Source: Vibrio sp. 10N.261.55.A7
GTDB taxonomy: Bacteria; Pseudomonadota; Gammaproteobacteria; Enterobacterales; Vibrionaceae
Direction: 5' to 3'
Assembly: GCF_002877365.1 (NCBI RefSeq)
Contig: NZ_MCWZ01000296.1
Location: 1 to 39,866, forward strand
Length of the DNA: 39,866 nt
The translations under genes were made by a program, and so were the position numbers. A model generated the notes under the pieces. The model had not been told where the DNA came from, searched no databases, and was given only the letters and a program-made list of their open reading frames with translations. The stretch's first letter is position 1. The number at the start of each line of letters is the position of its first letter. Of this stretch, positions 8,552-15,442 are shown one piece after another.

Positions 8552-9739
8552 TTATTTTAATCTTGATAAAATATACTCCACTAAATGTTCGACGTGTACC
8601 TCTTCTAATTCGCCTTCCTTTCGGCTTTTGATTGACACTACACCTTGAGCTGTTTCATGGTCACCAATAGTGATAACAAAAGGGATCTTCTTTTTATGGA
8701 ACCGTTTCATTTTTCTTCCAACAGAACTTTTACTTGGATCCAAGAAAACAGGTATATCATTATCTATCAGTTTTTCCGCTACATTTTTTGCAAAGCGACA
8801 GTTTGATTCATTCACTGAAGCGATCGCTACTGGCTGTGGATGCAGCCATAAAGGCAAATCTCCTTGAGAAATCTCAAGCAAAATACCAATCCAACGTTCT
8901 ACAGAACCATACATAGCCTGATGCATGATGACAGGAACTTCGAAGTCACCTTCTTCGTTTGTATATTTAACATCGAACCTATTCGCTAAATTGAAATCAA
9001 ACTGGATAGTGCCACATTGCCAACTTCTACCCATTGAGTCTGTTAAAGAGAGCTCGATCTTCGGCCCATAAAATGCACCTTCTCCCTCTTGCAACTCCGC
9101 TTCCAAGCTTTCATTAAAACAAGCTGAAACAAGGACATCTTGCGCTCGTATCCAGTCTTCGTCATCACCAAGTGCCTTTTCTGGTTGAGTTGAAACCTTT
9201 ACTTCAATCTGGTCATACCCATAATCACGGTACACCTTCTTAGCTCTTTGTAAGAACTGGCGAACTTCATCTTCAGCTTGTTCCCATCTACAAAACACAT
9301 GGGCATCATCTTGAGTAAACTGACGCGCTCGCAAACAACCGTTCAACGAACCGGATGACTCATTGCGATGTACTAATCCAAACTCAAACAGTTTGATCGG
9401 TAGCTCTCTATGACTATGAACGCCGCGCTTATACAACAATATATGAGCGGGACAAGACATTGGCTTGAGTACGTATTTGTCGTGGCCTTCTTTGCCGCTA
9501 CCAAAAAACATACTGTCAGCAAACATATCCATATGTCCTGATTTTTGCCACAGTCCCTGCTTCATGAAGACTGGAGTATTCACCTCTTCAAATCCATTTC
9601 TAATGTAAACACGCCTCATGTGGCTTTTGATGCTTTCAAAAAGACGCCATCCATTAGGGTGCCATAGCATCATCCCTGGTGCATGTGATTCTGAGTGGAA
9701 TAAATCGAGCTGTTCTGCGATTTCACGATGTGTTTTCAT
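8552..9739 (-). CDS. Short threonyl-tRNA synthetase paralogue lacking TGS and editing domains
   Basis: 395 residues against about 640 for housekeeping ThrRS. It starts at the catalytic module (THREIAEQLDLFHSESHAPGM) and keeps the class II core and the C-terminal anticodon-binding domain, while the TGS and N2 editing domains are absent. The core looks active: C96 (KPMSCPAH), H147 (QDDAHVFC) and H273 (VIMHQA) correspond to the active-site zinc ligands, motif 2 is HRNESSGSLNG and motif 3 is GSVERWIGIL. GGAG before the ATG supports a genuine short start rather than a truncation. The product should charge tRNA(Thr) but not clear mischarged Ser-tRNA(Thr). Upstream is a threonine-rich leader peptide and attenuator, so it is probably induced when threonyl-tRNA runs low. 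Alternatives are a drug-resistant second copy or a specialised aminoacyl donor. Function inferred, fold and motifs seen. Confidence 0.92.
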   Translation of the reverse strand: MKTHREIAEQLDLFHSESHAPGMMLWHPNGWRLFESIKSHMRRVYIRNGFEEVNTPVFMKQGLWQKSGHMDMFADSMFFGSGKEGHDKYVLKPMSCPAHILLYKRGVHSHRELPIKLFEFGLVHRNESSGSLNGCLRARQFTQDDAHVFCRWEQAEDEVRQFLQRAKKVYRDYGYDQIEVKVSTQPEKALGDDEDWIRAQDVLVSACFNESLEAELQEGEGAFYGPKIELSLTDSMGRSWQCGTIQFDFNLANRFDVKYTNEEGDFEVPVIMHQAMYGSVERWIGILLEISQGDLPLWLHPQPVAIASVNESNCRFAKNVAEKLIDNDIPVFLDPSKSSVGRKMKRFHKKKIPFVITIGDHETAQGVVSIKSRKEGELEEVHVEHLVEYILSRLK

Positions 9740-9784
9740 ATTTCATCTCCAATTTATTCTGAGTGAAATACAAAGCCTAGATAC

Positions 9785-9849
9785 AAAAAAACCTCTGGCG
9801 ATGACTCACTCAGAGGTTTTCTAAATACGCAAAAAACTACCCCCTGAGT
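9785..9849 (-). promoter_or_regulatory. Threonine attenuator (mutually exclusive terminator/antiterminator) before the thrS paralogue
   Basis: On the minus strand the terminator pairs AAAACCTCTG (complement of 9811-9820) with CAGAGGTTTT (within 9785-9797), followed by a U run. Its left arm overlaps CCTCTGAGT (complement of 9808-9816), which can instead pair with ACTCAGGGG (complement of 9841-9849) over nine base pairs with one G-U. That ACTCAGGGG segment lies at the end of the leader peptide, and ACTACC within the Thr codons (complement of 9861-9866) can pair with GGTAGT (complement of 9836-9841). These are the 1:2, 2:3 and 3:4 pairings of classical ribosome-mediated attenuation: stalling at the Thr codons should free segment 2 to form the antiterminator. 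Confidence 0.85.
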
Positions 9850-9899
9850 ACCCTCATGGTGGTAGTGGTGGTCATTGCGTTTAGGTAAATTCTTTTCAT
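9837..9899 (-). CDS. Threonine-rich leader peptide (20 residues)
   Basis: Reads MKRIYLNAMTTTTTMRVLRG and stop: five consecutive threonine codons (ACC ACC ACT ACC ACC) directly upstream of an attenuator and a ThrRS gene. The opening MKRI resembles the thr operon leader peptide ThrL of enterobacteria, but the downstream gene is a tRNA synthetase rather than thrABC. The ribosome-binding site is poor, and a possible -10 (TATATC, complement of 9910-9915) lies so close that the message may be nearly leaderless; initiation at the internal ATG just before the Thr run is an alternative. Confidence 0.85.
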   Translation of the reverse strand: MKRIYLNAMTTTTTMRVLRG

Positions 9900-10364
9900 A
9901 AGAGCAAGATATACCATCGTTAGCGTGTTTTTGAAAGGTAAATTGAGATCCGATAAATGCAGTACATAGCAGGCACTAACGAGGAATGTTGTTCCTCTGA
10001 AGCGTTCAATTCAAGAAAAAACCATAAGGAATTCATCGGCTTCATTATCAGTAGCTCTGCCTTAGTTTGTACAAGATTATCAAAAAATTCGAACTCCGAA
10101 CTTTTATCAACTACTTTTTGCTCCCCCAATACATTGCATCCAACTTCGACTGACTTTCCGCCCAACCGCGTTGAACGACAACCCTAAAACGTCACTGTTT
10201 CAATGTTACTTTAGATAGATTTATCCTAGCTCGACAAATTGAACGCGGGCTCTGGACCGATTGGGGCAATCCCGCGTGGGTTGCGCAATGGGCATATTAT
10301 TGGTTCTATTGAGGCAAGATAGTGGACGTCATTAGGACGTCCTGATGTGAAACTTTTGATGCGG
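9900..10364. other. Intergenic region with coding-like scraps, no assignable gene
   Basis: Between the thr leader and doxX there is no gene I can support. The GC-rich part 10220-10345 is open on both strands. On the minus strand a frame ending at a TAG (complement of 10226-10228) includes HYLASIEPIICPLRNPRGIA and then PIGPEPAFNLSS. On the plus strand a frame ending at TGA (10310-10312) includes RQIERGLWTDWGNPAWVAQW. Neither has a start with a ribosome-binding site. The composition differs from the AT-rich flanks, so this may be a dispersed repeat or a fragment of an older gene. Confidence 0.4.
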
Positions 10365-10748
10365 TTATTTTTGACGATTGTCCAAAGAGTAGGCACCAGA
10401 ACCTTGAGAAAACAGGATTAAGAATGCGCCAGCCAAAGCGATGTTTTTCATAAAATTGGTCATTTCGGCAGGGTTGCTAAAATCGGCATGAAATAGAACA
10501 GCGGACATCACGCTAAAGCCAGCAAATGCGATAGCGGCAATTCGCGTTTTCCAGCCAAAAACAATGGCAAGACCGGCAACTATCTCAGTAGCAATAACGA
10601 AAGGGAGAAGTATACCTGGTACGCCCATCATCTCCATATAACCCTGAGTTTGTTCGTATTGACCTATTTTGCTAAAGCCAGACATAACAAAAATAAGAGC
10701 GAGAAAAAAGCGGCCTGCCGGTGCTGAAAATTGTTGTAGTTTGTTCAT
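10365..10748 (-). CDS. DoxX family membrane protein
   Basis: 127 residues with four hydrophobic segments (about 12-30, 45-65, 70-90 and 100-118). The opening APAGRFFLALIFVMSGFSKI, the PGILLPFVIATEIVAGLAIV block and the FSVMSAVLFHADF segment are typical of the short DoxX/YphA-like family of inner-membrane proteins. Members are associated with oxidative or electrophile stress, often near pirin and LysR genes, but the biochemical role is poorly known. GGAGATTTACC before the ATG supports the start. A perfect inverted repeat about 95 bases upstream is a candidate operator. A pirin gene lies 1.5 kb away on the same strand, separated by gene relics, which suggests that doxX and pirin were once closer. 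Confidence 0.88.
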   Translation of the reverse strand: MNKLQQFSAPAGRFFLALIFVMSGFSKIGQYEQTQGYMEMMGVPGILLPFVIATEIVAGLAIVFGWKTRIAAIAFAGFSVMSAVLFHADFSNPAEMTNFMKNIALAGAFLILFSQGSGAYSLDNRQK

Positions 10749-10842
10749 GGTAAATCTCCAAAAAATATTGTGTGTGTTGTTTCAATAACTCCATACTAGT
10801 CGTTGACCTGAGAGCGATAAACATCAAAAATAGACAATGACA

Positions 10843-10859
10843 GTTCTCAAAATGAGAAC
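10843..10859. promoter_or_regulatory. Inverted repeat upstream of doxX (candidate operator)
   Basis: Perfect 7-3-7 inverted repeat GTTCTCA AAA TGAGAAC, 95-111 bases upstream of the doxX start. Size and symmetry suit a dimeric regulator (LysR, MarR or HxlR type). The regulator is not identifiable. Confidence 0.45.
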
Positions 10860-11040
10860 AATAAACTACAGATGCAAAGAAACCTGCTGTTGGACAACTA
10901 GAAAGTATCAAGATCTCTACAACGGTCATGGAGGCGTCAGCATTGCTTATCGAAAATCAGATCGGAGATCTCAGGATTCTGTTTATCCATTTCCTGTCGT
11001 TCAGCCTTTTCACCTGGCCTTCTAAAAAGTCAGATACGAG

Positions 11041-11165
11041 CAGATGGAAAATGCTGAAGAAGCATCATGCCGTTTTGTGCGGTACTTATCGTCACATTGT
11101 TGGCTATCGCTTTTATTCCAGAGATCCGCTTATTATTACCATAAATGTTTGGATCGATTCACTAA
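11041..11165 (+). pseudogene. Decayed 3' end of a TRAP transporter large permease (dctM) gene
   Basis: From about 11075 the DNA reads SIMPFCAVLIVTLLAIAFIP followed by EIRLLLP, a stop, MFGSIH and a second stop. This is the C-terminus of the DctM protein encoded at 38373-39680 (SIMPFCAVLIVTLLAITFIP and so on), and the DNA shares runs such as CTTTTATTCCAGAGATC. Compared with that gene there is a one-base loss just before this segment (around 11058) and an in-frame TAA where the intact gene encodes arginine. Upstream of about 11040 no dctM similarity is visible. The similarity continues into the terminator at 11192-11228. A longer frame spanning 10928-11260 in another phase is a shadow. Confidence 0.8.
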
Positions 11166-11191
11166 GCAATAGAGTACAGGCATCTATCTCT

Positions 11192-11228
11192 AAGAGGCTT
11201 TACTTTCATTCAAGAAAAGCCTCTTTTG
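11192..11228 (+). terminator. Rho-independent terminator kept behind the dctM relic
   Basis: Ten-base perfect stem AAGAGGCTTT (11192-11201) with AAAGCCTCTT (11216-11225) and a short T run. It resembles the terminator behind the intact dctM at 39701-39738 (both contain AAGAGGCTTTACTT), so it came with the relic. Confidence 0.75.
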
Positions 11229-11288
11229 TACCCCCAAACTACTCTAGAGCCTCACAATAAGCGCTTTGAATAGAAAGTGGTGCGCTCG

Positions 11289-12092
11289 TTATCTTTCAAG
11301 CAAGTTAATTTCGTTAAGCAGTCGCTTTAAAGACGTTTCAATCTGAGATAGCGGAGACGCGAAATTCATTCTGTAGAAATTCTTATCGGTTTCTCCAAAC
11401 CACGTGCCCGGTGTCAGCGCTATTTTAGAGCGTGTCACTAACAATTCTTGAAGTTGTTCAGACTTTAATCCAAGCCCTGAAAAATCTAACCAAATCTGAT
11501 TGGTCCCTTCAGGCTTGAATACTTTAATCTTGGGGATATTCGCTGCTAAAAAATCCACAATCCAGTTCATATTGGTTTGCGTGTAATTTAGAAACTTGCT
11601 AAACCACGTTTCACCATGCTGATAAGCCGCAATTGTCGCGTAGGTTGTCATCGCGTTACCGTGATCTAATGACATCGATGCTGACATCGGTTTACTTTTG
11701 CGTGTAGTTCTGAATTGTCGCTGTAGATATAGCCATTAGAGATGCTGCTAAGGCCAAAATTTTTCGCCGAAGAGCCGATAATAGAAATACTATTGTCGTA
11801 ATCTAGAGACAAAATACTGGTAAATTCAGACCCTTCAAAAATAATATCGGCATGAATTTCATCGCTGATGATTATGGTTTGGTATTTCTTAGCTATCGAA
11901 ACAAGCTTTTCTAGTTCATCTTTTTTCCAAACTCTTCCAACAGGGTTATGTGGGTTACATAGAAGTACAATTTTAACGTTTGAATTCTTTAGTTTTTCTT
12001 CAAAATCGTCAAAATCAACTTCGTAGTGATCGCCAACAAGCTTGAGAGTGTTATCAACGGCAATTGAACATTCTTGCTGGTCAGATTAATCT
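11289..12092 (-). pseudogene. Truncated and frameshifted MalY/PatB-like PLP aminotransferase (C-S lyase type)
   Basis: Two adjacent frames together give the C-terminal two thirds of a class I/II PLP enzyme of the MalY/PatB cystathionine beta-lyase group. The upstream frame (about 11687-12092) reads VKIVLLCNPHNPVGRVWKKD, IISDEIHADI and the PLP-lysine region GSSAKNFGLSS. The downstream frame (11289-11687) continues with MSASMSLDHGNAMTTYATIA and TPGTWFGETDKNFYRMNFAS. The junction, after HAKVNR, needs one extra base to stay in frame, so a single-base loss broke the gene. The N-terminal third, with the substrate-binding region, is absent: the frame meets a stop near 12092 and other DNA follows. 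A 132-residue C-terminal piece could be made but would lack the active-site lysine. Confidence 0.85.
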
Positions 12093-12231
12093 TGAAGTGA
12101 TGGGTTATTGTCTACGCTTTGACTACGAGCGCAAACGCTCTGTTGGCACCAACAGAGCTAAATACTGGCCGACCTTAATGTATCTTCTAATTCATAAAAT
12201 ACACGTTGTACGAGTTTGTATCGCGACTTAA
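12067..12231 (+). other. Unidentified coding-like fragment with an embedded palindrome
   Basis: A plus-strand frame reads GYCLRFDYERKRSVGTNRAK, then YWPTLMYLLIHKIHVV and a stop at 12229-12231. It looks like the C-terminal piece of a protein joined to the broken aminotransferase relic, but I do not recognise it. Inside it, GCTCTGTTGG (12137-12146) and CCAACAGAGC (12149-12158) form a 22-base palindrome. There is no start codon with a ribosome-binding site. Confidence 0.3.
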
Positions 12232-12923
12232 GGTAAATCAAACACCAATGCGGTCACTTGGGTTTGTCCTCGGTTGGCCAAAGTGAGCTTATTTGTATCC
12301 TCGACCTTTGCCCCATCACCACCGTTAAGATCAACTGAATCTACAGACAGTGTGCCCTTAATGTGATGAACATAGACATTTCTACCTGTGTCGATACTCA
12401 TCATTAAATCCGTTCCCGGCTCTAGTATCAACTGGTGGAGTTTCATTTCTTGTTTTATAAGCAAAGTACCATCTTCACCCGTTGGGGTTGCGATCGTTGT
12501 TAGACCCTGTTCTTTACCAAAGTGTTTTTGTTCATAGCTTGGTTTGTTACCAAATGTGTTTGGTTCGACCCAAATTTGTAAGAATCTCAGAGGTAGGGCT
12601 TGTGAAGCGTTGTATTCACTGTGATACACCCCCGCCCCCGCTGACATCAATTGGAACTCACCAGCAGGCAAAACTTTAGTATTACCTTCGCTGTCTTTAT
12701 GCTCTATCGAACCTTCTAGAACATAGCTAATGATTTCCATGTCCCTGTGACCATGCTTGTCGAAGCCAGCCCCTGGTGAAACGATGTCATCATTGATAAC
12801 TCGTAGAGCTGAAAAACCCATTTGATTCACATCGTAATAGTGACCAAACGAGAAGGTATGTTTGCTGTCTAACCAACCAAAGTTAGTACGGCCACGTTGG
12901 TGAGATTGTCTGACTGTAATCAT
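12228..12923 (-). CDS. Pirin family protein (YhhW-like bicupin)
   Basis: 231 residues, same length as E. coli YhhW, a cytoplasmic bicupin with quercetin 2,3-dioxygenase activity in vitro. The metal-binding residues of the N-terminal cupin are all present and at the same numbers as in YhhW: H57 and H59 (DKHGHRD), H101 and E103 (YHSEYN). The N-terminus (RGRTNFGWLDSKHTFSFGHY) is also diagnostic. The start at 12923 has AGGAGGCAACACT before it; the frame is open a few codons further but without a signal. It diverges from a LysR gene, a frequent arrangement in which the regulator controls pirin. The physiological substrate is unknown; electrophile or redox stress is a common guess for the family. 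Confidence 0.93.
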   Translation of the reverse strand: MITVRQSHQRGRTNFGWLDSKHTFSFGHYYDVNQMGFSALRVINDDIVSPGAGFDKHGHRDMEIISYVLEGSIEHKDSEGNTKVLPAGEFQLMSAGAGVYHSEYNASQALPLRFLQIWVEPNTFGNKPSYEQKHFGKEQGLTTIATPTGEDGTLLIKQEMKLHQLILEPGTDLMMSIDTGRNVYVHHIKGTLSVDSVDLNGGDGAKVEDTNKLTLANRGQTQVTALVFDLP

Positions 12924-12973
12924 AGTGTTGCCTCCTAGGGACAAGCTAAATGGGCTGATGGTGTTGCAACGAT

Positions 12974-13118
12974 TTATTCTAATACGTCGATATCGGAACC
13001 AGAGCCTACAGCGATAAATACCGTTCGTTGACAGGTGCCTTCATCGCCACAACCACTGAACCAAACAAATAGATTTGTTGCGCCCTGATCAGGAAAAAAT
13101 TGAGAAAACTTCAATCAT
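12974..13118 (-). other. Coding-like scrap inside the pirin-LysR intergenic region
   Basis: The minus strand is open for about 47 codons and reads PDQGATNLFVWFSGCGDEGT, then CQRTVFIAVGSGSDIDVLE and a stop (complement of 12974-12976). An in-frame stop bounds it upstream and there is no plausible start. The amino-acid composition looks protein-like, so it may be the end of a displaced gene. I do not recognise the family. The part nearest 13110 overlaps a palindrome that is better explained as an operator. Confidence 0.25.
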
Positions 13119-13151
13119 TGAATTAAATACTCAAATAATTTCAATAATGAA
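13110..13151. promoter_or_regulatory. Two related inverted repeats between pirin and lysR (candidate LysR boxes)
   Basis: TTCAATCATTGAA (13110-13122) is a perfect inverted repeat, and TTCAATAATGAA (13140-13151) is a near copy about 29 bases, or nearly three helical turns, away. Two spaced T-N11-A-like sites in front of a LysR gene and its divergent neighbour suit binding by a LysR tetramer. Binding by this particular regulator is inferred. Confidence 0.5.
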
Positions 13152-13277
13152 CGTTAGACATATAAAGCTTACATAGCTTAAATAAAGTCACTAAATACGA
13201 GTTTAGACATGTTAGATTGAGAAGAATATCGAAACATTTTGAATTTTAAATTCAATATATTTGAACAAGAGAATGAC

Positions 13278-14171
13278 ATGCACAGTTCCATAACCATAGA
13301 CGCATTAAGAGCGCTAGATGCAATCGATAAAAAGGGAAGCTTTGCTGCCGCAGCTGAGTCTTTGTATAAGGTTCCATCAACATTAACTTACACCGTCAAA
13401 AAGCTAGAAGAAGAAATGGGCGTTGCTTTATTTGATCGTAGCGGGCAACGAGCAATACTCACACCCGCAGGTCAACTTGTCTTGGAACACGGCAGAGAAA
13501 TTCTATTGGCGACAAGTCGGTTATTTGATTCCGTGCAGCAATTAGAAAGTGGCTGGGAAAGTGAAATAAGAGTGGCGAGAGATACAGTGATAAATTCTCA
13601 ACGCCTCTTTGATGTGCTTGAAGATTTCAACAAGCTAGACCACAAGGTAAATGTCAGCTTGGGCGTGGAAGTACTCGGTGGAGGTTGGGATGCGTTGCAT
13701 AGTCGACGAGCTGACATTGTCATTGGAGCAACCGGCGAATTGCCTAAAGGAATGTTTAAAACCCACAAGATTGGGTGTCTATCTTTTGTATTTGCCGTTT
13801 CACCATCCCACCCTCTAGCGGATCACAATGGTGTGCTTGAAGCAAATACGCTCAGTGAATACCCCGCGATCGTGGTCTCAGATACCTCTCAAGCCCTACC
13901 GGTGAGAAACAGCGGTTTATTTGATAGTAAAAGAGTGATACGTGTTAACTCAATGGAAGCAAAATTGGAAGCACAAGCTAAAGGGCTGGGAGTGGGCTAT
14001 TTGCCTATTCATATGGCGGCACCTTATATAAAGAGCGGGGAGTTGGTTGAAAAACAATGTGAAATTCCACGGCCTGATCAAGATCTTTTTATAGCGTGGC
14101 ATAAGGATCAAGAAGGTAAAGCATTCGACTGGTTTATAAAAAAACTGTGTTCATTGGAGTGGGGATTATAA
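13278..14171 (+). CDS. LysR-family transcriptional regulator, divergent from pirin
   Basis: 297 residues: winged helix-turn-helix at about 1-65 (ALRALDAIDKKGSFAAAAES and the recognition helix region VPSTLTYTVKKLEEEMG), then a linker helix and a periplasmic-binding-protein-like effector domain (about 90-295). The recognition motif with PSTLTYTVKKLE is seen in a subgroup that includes AllS/YhaJ-like regulators. The start at 13278 is chosen over an earlier in-frame ATG at 13239 because the upstream codons are AT-rich and unlike the family. It likely controls the divergent pirin gene and itself through the repeats at 13110-13151; the effector is unknown. Confidence 0.88.
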   Translation: MHSSITIDALRALDAIDKKGSFAAAAESLYKVPSTLTYTVKKLEEEMGVALFDRSGQRAILTPAGQLVLEHGREILLATSRLFDSVQQLESGWESEIRVARDTVINSQRLFDVLEDFNKLDHKVNVSLGVEVLGGGWDALHSRRADIVIGATGELPKGMFKTHKIGCLSFVFAVSPSHPLADHNGVLEANTLSEYPAIVVSDTSQALPVRNSGLFDSKRVIRVNSMEAKLEAQAKGLGVGYLPIHMAAPYIKSGELVEKQCEIPRPDQDLFIAWHKDQEGKAFDWFIKKLCSLEWGL

Positions 14172-14300
14172 TTAAATTGTGACAGCTACAAAGGGTAAAA
14201 AATAATTCAACGTGGGCGTGTTCAAATGAGAAATATACTCAAATTGGCAATGGCATCTGCTATGTAATGAACCCAATGCTGAGAGCCAATTTCAGACGAC

Positions 14301-14333
14301 TCCCCTTTGCGCATAATATGCACACAAAGGGGA
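14301..14333. terminator. Hairpin between convergent lysR and znuA
   Basis: TCCCCTTTG (14301-14309) pairs perfectly with CAAAGGGGA (14325-14333), with an inner GCAT/ATGC pairing. It lies between two convergent genes and could serve both directions, though neither side has a long T run. Confidence 0.5.
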
Positions 14334-14347
14334 CAATTATTGCGAAA

Positions 14348-15379
14348 TCAACGTTCACACTGACTTAGGCTATCTATCATCGCCATCAGTAGTAAATTGT
14401 ATTGTTCTTTACCTGTGGCGAGGTCCGCGCCGAGCGGATCCATGGTGCCAATGGTTTTTACTGTCGAGTTTTCAAACACACTATTGACTAGCTCAGGGTT
14501 ATACTGAGGTTCAGTAAAAACACATGTTACGCCTAACTCTTTCACCGTTTGGCGAATTTCTGAAATACGCGCAGGGCTCGGTTTAGACGCATCTGAGATA
14601 GAAATTGCGCCCGTTGCCTGTAATTGGAAACGTTGTTCAAAATATTGGTAAGCATCATGGAACACAATAAACTTCACATCTTTCAAGCCCTTGGCTTGCT
14701 GTTCAATGTTACTTGAAAGCTTGTGTAAACGACGAATTGTCGCTTTGGCATTTTCCTGATATGTCTGTGCGTTTTCTCTGTCTTCAGCAGCCAATGTTTC
14801 AGCAATCATATTCACCCAAACTTCTGCATTTTTAGGGTCGAGCCATACATGTGGGTCATGTCCATCATGATGGTGGTTATGTTCCTCGCCGTGATCATGG
14901 TGCCCTTCTTCATCATGGTGTTCGTGTTTGTCATCATGCTCATCGTGCTTGTCATCATGATCGCCATGAGCTTCTTCTTTATGGTGGTCTTTTTTGTCAT
15001 CATGATGATCGTGAGCTTCGAAGGTTGCACCTTCTCTAAAATCATAAAGAGTCGTCCCCTCTACTTCCATCATTTCTATTTGAGTCGCTGACCCCGCTAG
15101 ACTAGATAGCGGTTTTTCAAGCCAAGGTGTCAAACCTTCACCAATCCAAAAGACAATGTCTGCTTCTGAGAGTGACTTTGCTTCTGAAGGGCGCAGATTG
15201 TATGCATGCGGTGACATTTCAGGGCGAATCAGCAAATCGGGCTCACCGACTCCATCCATAACTTGTGCGACAAGAGAGTGTAATGGTGCGATATCCACTG
15301 CTACCTTTGGTGAATCTGCATAGCTGTGTGACGTCATCACCAAACTGATGACCATTCCTGATAAAGCTTTCTTAAGCAT
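14348..15379 (-). CDS. znuA: ZnuA, periplasmic zinc-binding protein of the ZnuABC importer
   Basis: 343 residues with a signal peptide (MLKKALSGMVISLVMTSHSYA). Cluster A-I metal-binding protein: H58 (MSPHAYNLRPSEA), H177 (GHDPHVWLDPKN) and H241 (IVFHDAYQYF) correspond to the zinc ligands of E. coli ZnuA. Between about residues 122 and 174 is a long loop of alternating His, Asp and Glu, the mark of zinc-specific members, thought to capture or sense zinc. The loop is encoded by repeated CAT/GAT-rich codons, which leaves long open frames on both strands; these are shadows. It is divergent from znuCB and shares the Zur site. Confidence 0.96.
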   Translation of the reverse strand: MLKKALSGMVISLVMTSHSYADSPKVAVDIAPLHSLVAQVMDGVGEPDLLIRPEMSPHAYNLRPSEAKSLSEADIVFWIGEGLTPWLEKPLSSLAGSATQIEMMEVEGTTLYDFREGATFEAHDHHDDKKDHHKEEAHGDHDDKHDEHDDKHEHHDEEGHHDHGEEHNHHHDGHDPHVWLDPKNAEVWVNMIAETLAAEDRENAQTYQENAKATIRRLHKLSSNIEQQAKGLKDVKFIVFHDAYQYFEQRFQLQATGAISISDASKPSPARISEIRQTVKELGVTCVFTEPQYNPELVNSVFENSTVKTIGTMDPLGADLATGKEQYNLLLMAMIDSLSQCER

Positions 15380-15442
15380 TGTTGTCTCCTAATAGTGATC
15401 GTGTAATACGAACAAAACACGAAAGTTGGCAAGTTCATTTGT

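Noticed and set aside
8552..9739. The short ThrRS as a truncated pseudogene
   Set aside because: It has its own ribosome-binding site, an intact frame with all catalytic motifs and a dedicated regulatory leader.
9920..10187. Two opposing frames of about 80 codons upstream of the thr leader
   Set aside because: Neither has a good start or family pattern; the rightward one is rich in Ser, Asn and Thr as expected for chance AT-rich DNA.
10150..10200. A GTTGGGC on the minus strand that could be the core of an integron attC site
   Set aside because: No partner RYYYAAC at the correct distance with complementary L boxes was found, and no cassette array is visible.
10928..11260. A 110-codon frame across the dctM relic
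   Set aside because: The protein-level similarity to DctM is in a different frame, and this frame reads through the terminator hairpin.
14812..15091. Three open frames over the znuA metal-binding loop, on both strands, including one that looks like a hydrophobic membrane protein
   Set aside because: They result from the repeated CAT/GAT-rich codons of the His/Asp loop; the antisense of His codons reads Met and Val. The znuA frame is clearly the real one.
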